Of a stretch of DNA of 64,000 bases, positions 33,689-48,011 are shown piece after piece (position 1 is the stretch's first letter; each line of letters starts with the position of its first letter). The DNA is from Talpa occidentalis (lineage: Eukaryota > Chordata > Mammalia > Eulipotyphla > Talpidae): contig NW_023605083.1 of NCBI RefSeq assembly GCF_014898055.3, positions 90,551,721-90,615,720 of the forward strand, in the 5' to 3' direction. A program made the position numbers and the translations under genes. Below the pieces are notes generated by a model. It did no database searches, was not told where the DNA came from, and worked only from the letters and a program-made list of their open reading frames with translations.

Positions 33689-33938
33689 CAGCAAAATAAG
33701 CCAGAAAGAAAAAGAAAAATACCAGATGGTCTCACTCAAAACAGGAATCTAGAAAACCTAAATAAGGGACCAGGAAAAAGAATAACTATAAGAAAGAAAA
33801 AAATCAAAATCAACAAACAACTATGAACCAGAGACACACTTTGGGGGGAGGGCGGGGAAAGGAGGGATTGGGGTCAAAATCAGGGGGTTGCAATTGTATG
33901 GGGAATATAAAAATAAAATTATAAATTAAAAAAAAAAA
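33689..33938 (+). mobile_element. 5'-truncated L1 3' end inside the ZNF594 remnant
   Basis: TSD AAAAAGTCTGCACTTCT on both sides (33672-33688 and 33934-33950). Contains the last ORF2 codons, 3' UTR with GGGGGGAGGGCGGGG and the tail ATAAAAATAAAAT. Same family as 21418 and 35906. Confidence 0.93.
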
Positions 33939-34070
33939 GTCTGCACTTCTAACTTGAACCTCATCAAGAGATGAGGTTCATAGGGAATTCATAGGGAAGA
34001 AAAATGGTACTAATGTACGGAGTGTGGAAAAACTTTCCAAGGAAGTTCAGATCTAATTGGGCTTGGATAA

Positions 34071-34583
<513 letters not shown>

Positions 34584-34851
34584 TAAATGTGGGAAATCTT
34601 TTCAAGGCAGCTCAGATCTTATTAAACACAATTGTGTTCATTCTGGAGAGAAACCCTATGAATGCTCTGAATGTGGAAAAACCTTTAGTCAGAACTCATA
34701 CCTTATTAGTCACAGAGAATTTACACTGGAGAGAAACCCTTTGTAGCAGCTGTGAAGTCCTTTAGCAGGCGCACAGTGTTTCTTAAACATCAGAAACTTG
34801 ATACTAGAGAGGAATTTGAAAAATGTGAGTCTTCAAACAGGACTTACTTTA

Positions 34852-35121
34852 TTTTTTTAAAGATTTATTTATTCATGCATACAAGAACTGGGGTAAAGGC
34901 CAGAGGAGGGGGAGGGTGAGAGGATTCACCAGAGACAGAGGGGGGAACAGAACAAGCAGACTGACTGAAATACACTGCTGAGGGGAGCAGTGGGTGAGAC
35001 AAGAGAGGCCTGGTGTGCCATGTGGGTATCTAGCTGGCTGGCCGGGATCAAACTGGCACTGCAGAGGCTGCCGACAGCTTCAGTGCTGCGCTTAACCGCC
35101 TGCGCCACCAGGGGAGGCCCC
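34852..35121 (-). mobile_element. tRNA-derived SINE at the end of the ZNF594 remnant
   Basis: Complete minus-strand copy; TSD AAACAGGACTTACTTTA perfect. Confidence 0.93.
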
Positions 35122-35225
35122 AAACAGGACTTACTTTAATAGGAAACAGAAACCTAATAAATAGAAAAACTGATAGAGATCACATCGTAATGCAATGTAG
35201 ATTTTTACTGTTGAAAACCATTTCA

Positions 35226-35502
35226 GGGCCTCCCTGGTGGCGCAAGGGGTTAAGCACTGTACTATGAAGCAATCTGAAGCCTCTGCAGCATGAGTTCGAT
35301 CCCTGGCCGGCCAGGGAGCAATCCACATGGCGCAGCAGACCTCTCCTGTCTCGCCCGCTGCTCCCCTCAGCAGTGTATTTCAGTCAATACGCCTGTTCTG
35401 TTCCCCACTCTGTCTCTAGTGAATCCTCTCACCCCCCACTTCTCTGGCCTGTACCCAGCTCTTGTATGCATAAATAAATAAATCTTTTTTTAAAAAAAGA
35501 AA
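35226..35502 (+). mobile_element. tRNA-derived SINE
   Basis: Complete plus-strand copy with GCGCAAGGGGTTAAGC head. TSD GAAAACCATTWCA. Confidence 0.92.
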
Positions 35503-35639
35503 GAAAACCATTACAAATAGAAAAACTAAGAGTCCTACTGGATGAAAAATAAGTGGGGAAGCTTTTGGACATAATAGCCTTTCTTCTGCCTTGGAGTTGA
35601 CACTGGAGTGTGAACCCCAAAATATAATTACTTGAAAAT

Positions 35640-35893
35640 GGGGCCTCCCTGGTGGCGCAGCGGTTGAGTGCTGGGTTGCAAAGCTGCCCGCAGCTTTGCA
35701 GCGCCGGTTCGAGCCCCTGCCACCGGGCGAGGGTCCCACATGGTGCGCAGACCTCTCCTGCCGCCCGCTGCTCCCCTCGGCAGTCAGTCTGCCTGCTCTG
35801 CTCCCCGCTCTGGCTCTGGTGAATTCTCTCACCCTCCCGCGCTTCTGACTGTACCCAGTGCTTGTATAAATAAATAAATAAATCTTTAAAAAA
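35640..35893 (+). mobile_element. Young SINE with internal deletion
   Basis: GGTTGAG subfamily; part of the middle (between the CCGGTTCGA box and GAGGGTCCCACATGG, and again near GGCAGTCAGTC) is shortened. TSD GAAAATG, which adjoins the L1 at 35906. Confidence 0.9.
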
Positions 35894-35905
35894 GAAAATG
35901 TTTTA

Positions 35906-36106
35906 CTTAAATAAGGGACCAGGAAAATGAATAACTATAAGAAAGTGAAAATCAAAATCAACAAAAAACTATGAACCAGAGACACTTTTTGGGGGGTGAG
36001 GGGCGGGAGGGGAGGGATTGGGGTCAGAATGGGGGGGCTGCAATTGTATGGGGAATACAAAAATAAAATTTATTATTTAAAAAAATAAAAATAAAAATAA
36101 AAATAA
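35906..36106 (+). mobile_element. 5'-truncated L1 3' UTR
   Basis: About 200 bases; TSD AAAATGTTTTA (35895-35905, 36107-36117). Tail is a run of AAAAAT units. Same family as the L1 in ZNF594. Confidence 0.9.
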
Positions 36107-36859
36107 AAAATGTTTTAGGGGGCTTTTGCCATTATTAAAATCACTAGAAATCACTTTGGTAGCAACCCCTAAAACTAAATTCCTCATGAAAGCAAGCCAT
36201 TTCAATCTGGACCTCTTAGTCTGGTGACAAACATAAATTTGATATAAGTACTTTAGGGTGATTAAATCTTTCTCTGCAATGAATTCTTCCCCTTACATGT
36301 GTTTTTAATATATTGTCTTTTTCTTCCTTATAAAAATATGCAATGATGAAATTGAGAGGAAACAATAACAAAAATGGTTTGATAACAGGATACCTGGAGG
36401 CCAGGACATAAGGCCAAATAAGGTGTTTCCCAGAGAAAAAGCATTACTAGTAGTGTCAGGAAGTAATAGGGATAGGAAAGCGGTATGTGTTGGGAATAGG
36501 GCTAGACTGAGGGCCAGGGCAGAGCATTTAGGTGACATGAGTGGTAAGAATTAGCATCTTCTGTGGTAGGTCACATAGTTATAGGGAGAATGGTTTTGTC
36601 TTGAACCAGACAATTGGGACACAGCATATTTGAGAACTGGAGCATCTAAACAGAACTCTGGAGAAAGGCCAGTTCATATAATCTGTTAACTAATATTGGT
36701 AATTAGGTTCTGTCATTCTGAACAACTGGCAGATTGTATATTAGTTTACATGAGTCATCAGATAAGAAAGTTACTGAATGGGATAGTGTAAGACAAGGAG
36801 AATTTCAACCTCTTCCCATTCCTCAATGGGAATAGTTTGAGATGTTTGAGGGTCCTGGT

Positions 36860-37050
36860 TCTTAACAGGGGTGCTTTTGCCCCTCGGGGACATTTGGCAA
36901 TGTCCTGGGACATTTTGGTCCTCCCAACTGCAAAGAAACTATTGGCATCTGAAGACAAGGAATGTTTTAAATATAATACATGCCCCGCCCCATGACAAAG
37001 AATTCTTTTAGGCCCCAAGTGTCAGGCACCATGATTGAGAAAACCTTGCC
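36860..37050 (+). repeat. MER5A-like hAT element
   Basis: TGGTTCTTAACAGGGGTGCT at left, GGACATTTGGCAATGTCCTG, AAGAATTCTTTTAGGCCCCA and TTGAGAAAACCTTGCC at right follow the MER5A consensus order. Confidence 0.8.
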
Positions 37051-37590
37051 TGTGGATATTTAGAACACCAGTAATCTGGAGCCATTTAATTAAACATTTC
37101 TGTGATGTGGGCAGCTGTGCATCCCAAAGGGAACCCAGTGTGTGATAAAAATGTTTAGTTTGATGAACTGCTTCAAGAGGCAATCTGGTGTAGCTGAGGG
37201 AGCATGGTCAGAAGACATGGGTCTGAAATGCAGTACTAACCTTTGTTTTAGGACCTGGAGCAACGTATATAACCCCTCAGATACTTATTTTTCCTCATTA
37301 ACAAAATGGTAATAGAATAATGTGCTTCATGGGATAATTATGAGGTTTAAATGAGAAAACTGAACTTACTATTGACACAGAGAGGAACCATAATTTGTCT
37401 TCGGTTTGACATATTAACTATTACTTGAAAAACTCAGATTGATTGAAAACTAATCTTTTCATTCATCCCTCAGAGAGCTTGATTTCTGTCAATTACATCA
37501 AACTTTTAAAATTGGGACATTTTTGTTACAGCATGGAAATGTTTCCAACTATTAATGTTGAAATAAAAGTTATGCAAGAAATGCCTATTA

Positions 37591-37870
37591 TGGCCTCCTG
37601 GTGGCACAAGGGGTTAAGCACCACACTATGAAGCAATCCACAGCCTCTGCAGCACAAGTTCGATCCCCAGCTGGCCAGGGAGAATCCACATGGTGAAGCA
37701 GACCTCTCCTGTCTCACCTGCTGCTTCCCTCAGCAGTGTATTTCTGTGGGTCTGCCTGTTCTGTTCCCCACCTGTCTCTGGTGAATCTTCTCACCCTCCG
37801 CTTCTCTGGCCTGTACCCCAGCTCTTGTATGCATAAATAAATAAATCTTTAAAAAAAAAAAAAAAAAAAT
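37591..37870 (+). mobile_element. tRNA-derived SINE
   Basis: Head slightly shortened (TGGCCTCCTGGTGGCACAAG). TSD AAATGCCTATTA / AAATGCCTGTTG; 19-base poly(A). Confidence 0.9.
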
Positions 37871-37969
37871 GCCTGTTGAATGTCTAATATGTGACAGGGG
37901 CTAGAGAGTCGAGTGAGAGCTGAGGGAGGACGATATTAATCTTCAATTAAGCACACATCTCATGAAATG

Positions 37970-38312
37970 AATGGCCTTATAAATGCAATGAATTTGGGGA
38001 AGTCTTAAGGGGGAGCTCACAACTATTCAGCATCAAATGACAGAGCAAAAAAGCCATATGGATGCAGAGAATGTTCCAAGAATTTTAATCAGAGCTTATT
38101 TGACATCATAGAATTAATAGTTGAGAAAAGCCCTGTGACTGTAATGAATGTGGAAAAGCCTTCAGATGGAGCTCAGACCCTATTAGGCCTGACAAAAGTC
38201 ATACTGAAGACAAAGTCTGTGAATGTAATGAGTGTGGGAAAATTTTCAGAGCTCAGGTCTTCACTCAACTACAGAGAAACCCCAGAGGATGATCACTCTA
38301 TGAAAACTAATG
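37970..38312 (+). pseudogene. C2H2 zinc-finger remnant, ZNF594-like
   Basis: Degenerate finger repeats separated from the ZNF594 remnant by 3 kb. Readable pieces are [19 protein letters not shown] and CECNECGKIFRAQVFTQLQR, with further eroded finger and linker pieces before them and several frameshifts and stops. Finger style (GKAFRWSSD) resembles ZNF594. It could be the displaced 3' end of that gene or debris of a neighbouring zinc-finger gene such as ZNF232, which I do not find intact. Confidence 0.75.
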
Positions 38313-38653
38313 ATTAAGGTTATTTGTGTGCATTTTGTGAGGGGTGGAGGGGGGTGGTGGTGTAAAGCATATATATGCTTTTTAAATACTGCTATCTCCA
38401 CCTTTATTCATCATAACTATTTGGAAAATTCGAAGCTTTTCCTAAGAGCAATTTTTATGATTCATTGAGCAAACATAGCCTCAGGTGGTGTGCAGATGTG
38501 TCCTTCCTAAAGGTTTCCCACTTGGTAAATCAGAAACCTTCATGGAATAAACATTCAATTACAGTTGTACTCCTTATTTTGTCACTAGAAATCCATGCTA
38601 CTAAATTTGTTTCTCCAAGGGAAAAAGTGTATTTTTAAAATCAAATGGTCTCG

Positions 38654-38960
38654 GGGCCTCCCCATGGCGCAGCAGTTGGGCACTGGGTTGCGAAGCTGCC
38701 CGTGTCTTCTGCGGCGCCGGTTCGATCCCCGGCTGCTCCCCGGCCACCGGAGGAGGGTCCCACATGGCGCGCAGACCTCTCCTGCCGCCCGCTGCTCCCC
38801 TCAGCAGTGTCCTTCGGTCCTTCTGCCTGCTCTGCTCCCCGCTCTGGCTCTGGTGAATTCTCTCACCCTCCCGCGCTTCTGACTGTACCCAGTGCTTGTA
38901 TAAACAAAACAAACAAACAAACAAATAAATAAATAAAACATGCCTCTATGAAAAAAAAAA
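38654..38960 (+). mobile_element. Young SINE with the same 3' extension as the copy at 17338
   Basis: GGTTGAG-type subfamily; TSD AAATCAAATGGTCTCGGG. The tail ends AAACATGCCTCTATG plus poly(A) in place of the TCTTT terminator. A further head stub GGCCTCCCTGGTAGGG follows at about 38978. Confidence 0.93.
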
Positions 38961-38999
38961 AAATCAAATGGTCTCGGGCCTCCCTGGTAGGGATCTAGG

Positions 39000-40017
39000 A
39001 CTAGATTCCATAAAGGTTTTATAAGCACCTAAGGTTTTTCCTATGACTCTCTTGATTTAGCAACAGCCATTTATCTAGTCCCACTTACGATCGATCAGCA
39101 CTTTGTGTTCTCTGATTAAGATGACAATATCAATCAGAACACCCTTGGCTGCAAGTAATAGCTTCTTCATTAGAGTTCTGGGTCTGACACAGAGCAGTTG
39201 CTTAGACAGTGGTGGTTACTGTTTTAGTATTGTTGTGATTGGGTTTTTGTTCCTGGCTCTTTCTTGGACCCATACTGGTCTGCCTCTTTAGTCAGGGTCA
39301 TATCTGCAGGTGTCCAGGCATGAGACAGAAGCCACACTAGTCATCTGAACACGACAATTTAATGTAAAGAGATATTCATTAGTAAAAGGGGATTATCTGC
39401 TAAGGATAAATAATATAAGAATAGCAGCATGGGGAGCAGCTATGACCTCTAGAACTTGGGGGGACTAAACAAGGAGAAGCAAACTTAAAAGAGGGGCCAC
39501 CTGACGAGGACTGAAATGAAGGTGTGGTTGTTCCAGTGGAGCACTAAAGCTTGTACAGGAGGTCAAGGTTGCAAAAGCCAATTCTGCACATCTGTCCACA
39601 AACCTGCATTGAAATTAGTCACAGTGGGAGTATTCATACTCTGAAAGTCAATGAACACTATAAGTCAGGGCATTTTTCTTCTTGAACTAACTGGTTGTTA
39701 AATAATGACAACACTAGCTTGGGCTGCTGGATGGTGAAGTTCACAGAGTGCTGCAGGCCAGGGCTGACCAGCAGGAAACCACTAATTGAGGTACCAGGAA
39801 ACTTGCTAGCAGATGGGCACTGCACTGTAAGAACAAGAAAGAAACGATACCAGAACCAGGAGAAGTGCCTTCTTTGCTTTGTCCTCCAGTGCCCTTTACT
39901 GGCAAAGCCTAACATTGTGCCAGCAGCTGGGAAAGTGGATGGGGAGTAAGGGAGGATGAGAAGTGAAATATCTGATATTTTTTCCAGTGCTAAAAGTTGC
40001 AAGGAAAAGGAGTGTGT
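39000..40017. other. No gene seen
   Basis: Unique DNA between zinc-finger debris blocks; no reading frame with family resemblance. Confidence 0.4.
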
Positions 40018-40034
40018 TTAAAGCAACCCATGGC

Positions 40035-40322
40035 GGGCCTCCCTGTTGGCGCAGCGTTGAGCGCTGGGTTGCGAAGCTGCCGGCAGCCTCTGCAGTACCG
40101 GTTCCATCCCCGGCTGCTCCCCGGCCACTGGAGGAGGGTCCCACATGGCGCGCAGACCTCTCCTGCCACCCGCTGCTCCCCTCAGCAGTGTACTTCGGTC
40201 CTTCTGCCTGCTCTGCTCCCCGCTCTGGCTCTGGTGAATTCTCTCACCCTCCCGCGCTTCTGACTGTACCCAGTGCTTGTATAAATAAATAAATAAATAA
40301 ATCTTTAAATAAATAAATAAAT
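40035..40322 (+). mobile_element. Young SINE, GGTTGAGCGC subfamily
   Basis: Nearly consensus body; one base missing in the A-box region (GCAGCGTTGAGCG). TSD TAAAGCAACCCATGG. The tail continues past TCTTT with extra AAAT units. Confidence 0.93.
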
Positions 40323-40817
40323 AAAGCAACCCATGGATATCTGGTATTGAGTAAAGGTTATAGTGGGTCAATTTCCTCAGCTGAAAAAAGGTTTTGGGTC
40401 TCCTGTTTAACATTTTACCTGTCCCCAAATCACACAGATATAATTTAGGTTAGATGGGTGATATGGATCTTTAATGCCATCACCATTATTTGGGGATGGA
40501 TAAAGGATTTGTATAGAAATATAATAGACAGCAAAGGCATCATAACGCTACCTTCAGTTAATTAAACTTGAAGTCATGTACAGGCTCTTATTTGTTAAAT
40601 TCATTCATTTATTAATGTTTGGATGGCAACTCTGGGCTGAAAGTGGTATACTTTTCTATAACTTAGCCCTGTCCTGACAGAAAACACACTTCCAGTTTAC
40701 TGACCTCAGAAGAGAAATTACCAGAGCAAAGTTTCAGGTCAGGAGGAAAGTACCTACAGTCAGTGAACCCCAGCTGGCTATGCAGGGCAGGGGTTCTGTT
40801 GCTGTAGTGGATTAGAG

Positions 40818-41035
40818 CTATGACCAGAGATTTTTCCACATTGGTATTCTAAGGGCTGCTCCAGTGTGAATTTTCTGATGAACTCCGGGTGGGAATTCCA
40901 TCTGAAGGTGGAATTCATTAGCAAATGTGCTCAGCAGTGAATTCTCTGATGCAAAGAATCTCTGAGCTGCACCTGAAGACTTCACCACCTGAAGGCATGA
41001 AGATCTCCCAGGTCTTTCCCACACTCACTGCACTG
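40818..41035 (-). pseudogene. Highly eroded C2H2 zinc-finger fragment
   Basis: On the minus strand, broken pieces of finger and linker can be read in shifting frames: CSECGKDL, FRCSSEILCHQRIH-like, VHQKIHTG, followed by CGK. Spacing of the pieces fits consecutive 84-base finger units with several indels. A clean splice donor (GTGAG|GTAAGAG) lies upstream on the same strand at 41785/41784. The parent gene cannot be named. Confidence 0.55.
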
Positions 41036-42368
41036 CTGGGATTCTCCCCAACTCAGGAGTCAATGGAATAAAATGTGGATGACAGTCCTCTGAAAAAAGT
41101 CCCTTCCCTCTCTACTCTCAGACCAGTTTAGAGACTCCCCTGTACAACCAGCAGATAGAATCAGTGTGTTCCTTTTTTGGGTAATCCGCCCAGGAACTGT
41201 CTCAGACCTCTGCCACTCCAACACCTCTGCCACCTTCATTTTTAGCAAAAGGCCTCGGATGATCAACTCTGTGGGCCCAGCTTTCATCACTGCCACATCT
41301 TTTGAGTCCTTCCAGCACCCTCAGAGGACATTACCTTCTTTCAAAAGGCAACCTGCCTTCTGTATCTTGAGTCTATCCTTTCTCACTGCAAGTAACTTAT
41401 GTTTGAATAATTACCTGAATTGGTCTTGTTGGCAGTCCAAAAGAAATTGGGCTACAGCAAGGACTCCATAAATATCTGTGGAATACCCGATCGAATCCCA
41501 TCCTGGAATGTGTAATGCCCTCACAAACTACAAACCTCATCGGACTCGGAGATAAAGCCCAGTCCCCAACCATTGCCCCCAAGACAATGCGCTCTCAGCA
41601 GACAAACCATCCTGCATTGGATGGGGCGGGGGAGTGAAGGGGGGTGTAGGGTATGGGAGGGGGTGAGCTACAAACTCTCAAGACCTGCCCACTGGGCCCA
41701 CCAACCACACACAAACAAGGGGTCCCAGCTTCCTAAAGAAGCCCCACAGGCAGGGGTCGGTTCTTCTCTTCTTGGAACTCTTACCTCACGGTCCAGAAGC
41801 AAGGTGGCTGAGATCGAGCGTACTAGGTGACTTTATGTGAACTCAACGGGTGAGGGCAAATTTGGGTGCACCAGTTGAAACCATGGCCTGCAAAGGGTAT
41901 TACAAACACGTGACAAATTAGTGTTCTCTGCAGCTGTACTACAGGAGAGATTGGCGTCTTGGTGCAAAACCCCTGACTGGACGACGAGGAGCCAATCAGA
42001 GGGTTGGAAAGGAGGGAGAGCTTGGGTCTCCACAAACCTTGGGTGGTTTGTGACAGTGGCACCTCCAAGGTGCCTTCTTCATTTTCCAGCTCTCAAAACT
42101 TCAGGGAAAGGTGGCGCTGGATGATTCCCTGGGGGATTAGAGCATCGGTGCCTTCCTTCTATCCCACAGAGCTGACTACTACCAGTGTTTCAGCACCGGG
42201 CCTAACACAGGTCTTAGAGTGTCCTCGTTCAGCAAGTGGTTGATGAGCTGCATTACTGAGGGCCCCTCCCTCTTCAGGTTATCTCCAGAATCATCCCAGT
42301 ACTGTCCCTTCCCTCTGGTTTCTACTGAGACTCTAGCTCCCATCTATTTTCAGGGGTTCAGGCAGGCC

Positions 42369-42394
42369 ATTTTGGGATAGCTTTATCCCAAAAT
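42369..42394. repeat. Short perfect inverted repeat
   Basis: Arms ATTTTGGGATA and TATCCCAAAAT with loop GCTT. Not followed by a T-run and not in a gene. Confidence 0.9.
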
Positions 42395-44599
42395 CTCAGG
42401 GATGTTGTGAGGCTATTGTGTATTACTTGGTAATATCTGAATGTTTTTTGCTTTTAAGAATGTGTAAAGGTTTACAGGGTCCAAAAATGGTTCACAAGTT
42501 CCCAGAAATTGCATGCACATTTTTTTCTAGCAGTTTTCCTGACTCTCAAAGATCCCTTACCTAATAACTTTAGGAACCTGCCTCAGACCAGGAGTCATTT
42601 AGCAAAACAAGTAAAAGTGGAACTTAACACCACCAGCCCCAAAATCTCAGTAGCAAGATGATTAAAAAAAAACAGAACCGACCATGCAGATGATCCAGAA
42701 TAAACTTACATCAAGTTAATCATAAAGACATGTATATCATACTGTGTATAAAATATATGTTTAAATACACTTGTTATGAAAGACTGAATGACAAAGGATT
42801 GCCAAAGCAAGCAGATGATCAAGGACAGTGTAAACAGCTTATGCAAAACTAGAAGCAGAGGAACACAGCACATGGGGTACTTAAGAGTGAAACTCACAAG
42901 ATGAGGATGAAACTGTCAAACACAATCCTATTAAGACCACAGTGAAACTATGAACCTTGTAATAATAGAAAGGCATCAAATCAGTAAAATTGTAAAGAAA
43001 TACTTTATTTACTAAAGTGTTAGTATAACAGTAAAACTGTTTAATTAGGGGAGGATAAAAAATGTACATGGACATAGCTTTAAAATTTCTGAATTATTTC
43101 TGGGTATATGGGTAGGCCTTTGAGATCATGAGGGCAGGTTTTTCTAATGGGCATGAAATTAAGGAAATTCAGCTTTTCCTTGATTGTATTCTATGACTAG
43201 CAATCATAATTATGGCCAGATTTTGAGTCCCAAGTAAACTGAAAGAGGTTGGGGACAAACAAGGAAAAGAGAGAAATCTCCCTGAGGTAACAAGGTGAGA
43301 GGGTGAAGAGGCCAGGCAGTGAGGTTGCAGGAGAGTGCATAGTGGGTATAACCAGGTGAACATAATTTTATTCATCATTTCTTTGGGAAAAGCACTACGT
43401 TGCATCTTTCTTCTTGTAATGAGATGCGAGACCTCTCACTCATCAAGAATATGCTCAGGTACAAGTTGGTCACAATTGCTTTCTGCGGGGACTGCTAACT
43501 GAAGCGTCATTTTTTTCTGCTGAGCAGTGGGTTCAGAAGGAAACTAAGCTGTTGGCAGCAAAGATTGGATATATGGGAAGGGTGCTGATGTGACTGAGTC
43601 CAGAGTGGGAGGAAGACAATAAAACCAGTGGCAGTTTGTCCAAGAAGGGACTTCTGAGAACAAAATATATCTGATAGGATTGAAACCTCCTTCTCCACCT
43701 CGACTACAGCATCTTGAGTGAAGTCCGTATTACTCTTGGATATTTGTGAAGGGGAGCTGTAGGTGCCGAGTACGGTCTAAATCAATCAGGACTGACAAGG
43801 GGTGAATGTGGAAATAAAATATTGGAACACAGGAATCAGAAGTTAAAGGGATAGGTGACATCCAGGTTTCATGTGACGTACAGTGTGGGTAAAATTGAAT
43901 TTGAACGTGAGCAGTGAATATAGGAATATGAGCATATTGAATTTATAATCACCCTAATGAAATGGGTAAGTAGAACTCCTGCCTCGAGTTTGACTGTTAG
44001 AGTTAGAAGTACCTGCAAGGATATGGAAATCATGCAATCAGCTGTTTATTTGCACAGCCCTTTTCTCAAGATGAGTCTGAATCTGAGGGAACACATAATG
44101 AGGCACAGAATAAACCCACCATGTAGGTTTTGTGATGATCTATGTTGTCAAGGACATGATTTAAATCCATTATATTCAAATTCATATAATAGTAATTTTT
44201 TAAATATGCAAAGAACTTCAAATAAGGCAGTAATGAATCCACTCATCCACAGCACAGCATAGTGGTTAGGAACACAGACCAAGCTGGGTGTGATCATTGT
44301 TATTTAACATCCCCCCTGACCCTCATCATCTTTTAAATTGGTGTAGAAATAGCCCACATCACAGATGGTTGTGCAACTCTGTAACTAAAGAGCATTTAAC
44401 TAAACACTTAAAACAGGTGACTGGGATGCAAATTATACCTTAATAAATGCTTTTTTTTTAAGAGTACCCACATCATAGAGATGCTGTAAAAATAAAACTG
44501 TAAACTGTCTGGCACTGTGCCTATACAATAAACACTTAATAAATACTAGTGATTAGTATTAGTGTAATCAAAAGATTAAAGAACACTGAAGATAGTGTT

Positions 44600-44623
44600 T
44601 TTTTTTTTTTTTTTTTTTTTTTA
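44600..44623. repeat. Poly(T) tract
   Basis: Uninterrupted run of more than 20 T with no recognised element attached on either side. Confidence 0.9.
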
Positions 44624-44654
44624 AGAATTAAGGAATTGCTGAGCTGGCTGAAAC

Positions 44655-44760
44655 TGCAGAGATGATTTAATTCAACTCCCCTCATTTTACAGATGAGAAA
44701 GCTAGGAACCAGCATATGAAGTACCTTAGCAAGGTCTGCTCTGTCCCTATTAGTACAATT
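44655..44760 (+). repeat. Old MIR/MER-like repeat
   Basis: AATTCAACTCCCCTCATTTT followed by ACAGATGAGAAAGCTAGG is typical of this class; only the core is clear. Confidence 0.45.
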
Positions 44761-45880
44761 CCCACTACTACCCCCACTTGCCTCAGAAATATGGATGTAA
44801 AAAATTAAGGATGTTTCCCCCAAAAAGAAATAACACATAGGAGAACACATAAAACTCATGTAGAGATGTTGAAGAGACAAGGGCAAAGTGAGAGAGGCCT
44901 CCTCGCCTATCAGCCAGTGTTCCTGGCAGCGGAGTCCAAGTCATGAGTTAAGTGCTTTGGCAAGGCAAGGCCCTCATCAGTCAGATGAACAGGCTCATCA
45001 CTGTGGCAGGTGCCTGGTGACAGGGAAGCTGCAGTCTTTTCTGCTGCTTCCTGACACAGGATCTGTCAGCAGCAACAACAGCTGTGGTCTAAAGTGAATG
45101 CAGCAGAGTTCTTGGGTGCAGTCAGTCTGGGCAGCCCTAAGTGGGGAACAGCTGCTAAGTTGCTGCTTCTACCCATGCTGAGTAGTCTGGCCTTACCGTT
45201 TTATCCCCTGGCCTCGCCTAGCCAGCCCCTGTTGATTCTAAGGGCCTTTGCTTACAATGCTATAAATTGTCTGGCAGTTTCCTCTACTATGACACCCTTT
45301 TCAGATGAGGAACCCTAGCAGATGTGAAATGACCCAAGTTTCCCACGTCTTCATTAATGCTAGCATCTTGTAAAGGAACTGGATAGCATGTTGGGAAAAT
45401 TCTGAAAACTAATAAAAGCTTACTAAATTATTCTCATGCTAAACAGTGGACAGGAGCATGAGTTGGATCTTCTAGCCCACCAGTTCCTGACATTTCAGAG
45501 GGAAACAATGAATCGATTCTGTCATTCTTAGATTATGGCAGTGGCATCCCATTCCTCCCTCTTTCCTGAGGAGTTAAACAACTCAGGCTGGATCGATGGC
45601 ATAGACCCTAACATGTGAGCCACTAGAGGAAGAGGGAAGAGAGAAAAGTAAAAGGGGGCAGAAGAGAATTAAGGCCTGAAACAGCTTTTATGATTTAACT
45701 CAGTACATTGACACTTTTCAAGGAATAGTTCATAAAAGTGCCTCACCCTTTTTGATCGTTTTTAAATAAAAATCAAGACAGAGAAGATGTGTCCATTCAT
45801 TTGATCTGAAGACTTGGGGTGCAGTTATGAACAATAAGTCTGACTTAGCTTTTCCAGAGAAAGCTTTCCTATTTTGCAGA

Positions 45881-47422
<1,542 letters not shown>

Positions 47423-47743
47423 TCATATTTAAATGAAGTTAATGCTAGAGGAGTAAGGAGCTTTGACATGGTCCTGACAGCACTCAAATATAGTCCTGGT
47501 ATCTGATGAAATGACAGACACTGTCGAAGAGACAAAAAAGATTTAGGATTACAGTGGACATGCTAGATATCAGATGTTGACTGAAAAGAATGAGAAAAGT
47601 TACCAGAGAGGGAAATGGATTGTAAGGAAATGCTGATAAAAGTTCCAAAATACTAACAGTAGTTGTGGTGGAAGATTGGTAAGGAAAACATTTAGGGAAA
47701 ATGGTGTCCATATTGACAGGGATATGGAAAAGATTAAGAGATG

Positions 47744-48011
47744 AGGGCCTCCCTGGTGGCACAGCGGGTTGAGCACAGTGCTGTGAAGCTGCCTGCAGCC
47801 TCTGCAGTGCCAGTTTGTTCCTGGCCGGCCAGGGAGCTACCCACATGGCGCGGCAGATCTCTCCTGACTCTGACTCGCCCGCTGCTCCCCTCAGCAGTGT
47901 TTTCAGTTCATTTGCTTGTTCTGCTCCCCATTCTGTCTCTGGTGAATCCTCTGCCTCTGGCCTGTACCCCAGCTATGGTACAAATAAAAAACAAATCTTT
48001 TAAAAAAAAAA
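47744..48011 (+). mobile_element. tRNA-derived SINE just upstream of the ZFP3 coding exon
   Basis: Plus-strand copy, thus antisense to ZFP3, in its intron. TSD AGAGATGAG. Confidence 0.92.

Larger units (their letters stand above)
41040..45650. other. Intergenic DNA next to ZFP3 3' end
   Basis: Unassigned except the minus-strand splice-donor-like site at 41784, the small inverted repeat at 42369 and the poly(T) at 44600. ZFP3 3' UTR probably extends into the right part. Confidence 0.4.

Noticed and set aside
38645..38932. Recurring 70-110-codon ORFs with PGGAAVERWVAKLP-like text across the window
   Set aside because: They are translations of the CpG-rich SINE body. They recur at each young copy and do not represent genes.
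42369..42394. Small inverted repeat considered as a terminator or regulatory hairpin
   Set aside because: It has no T-run, no gene context and only 11-bp arms; intrinsic terminators do not apply to this genome type.
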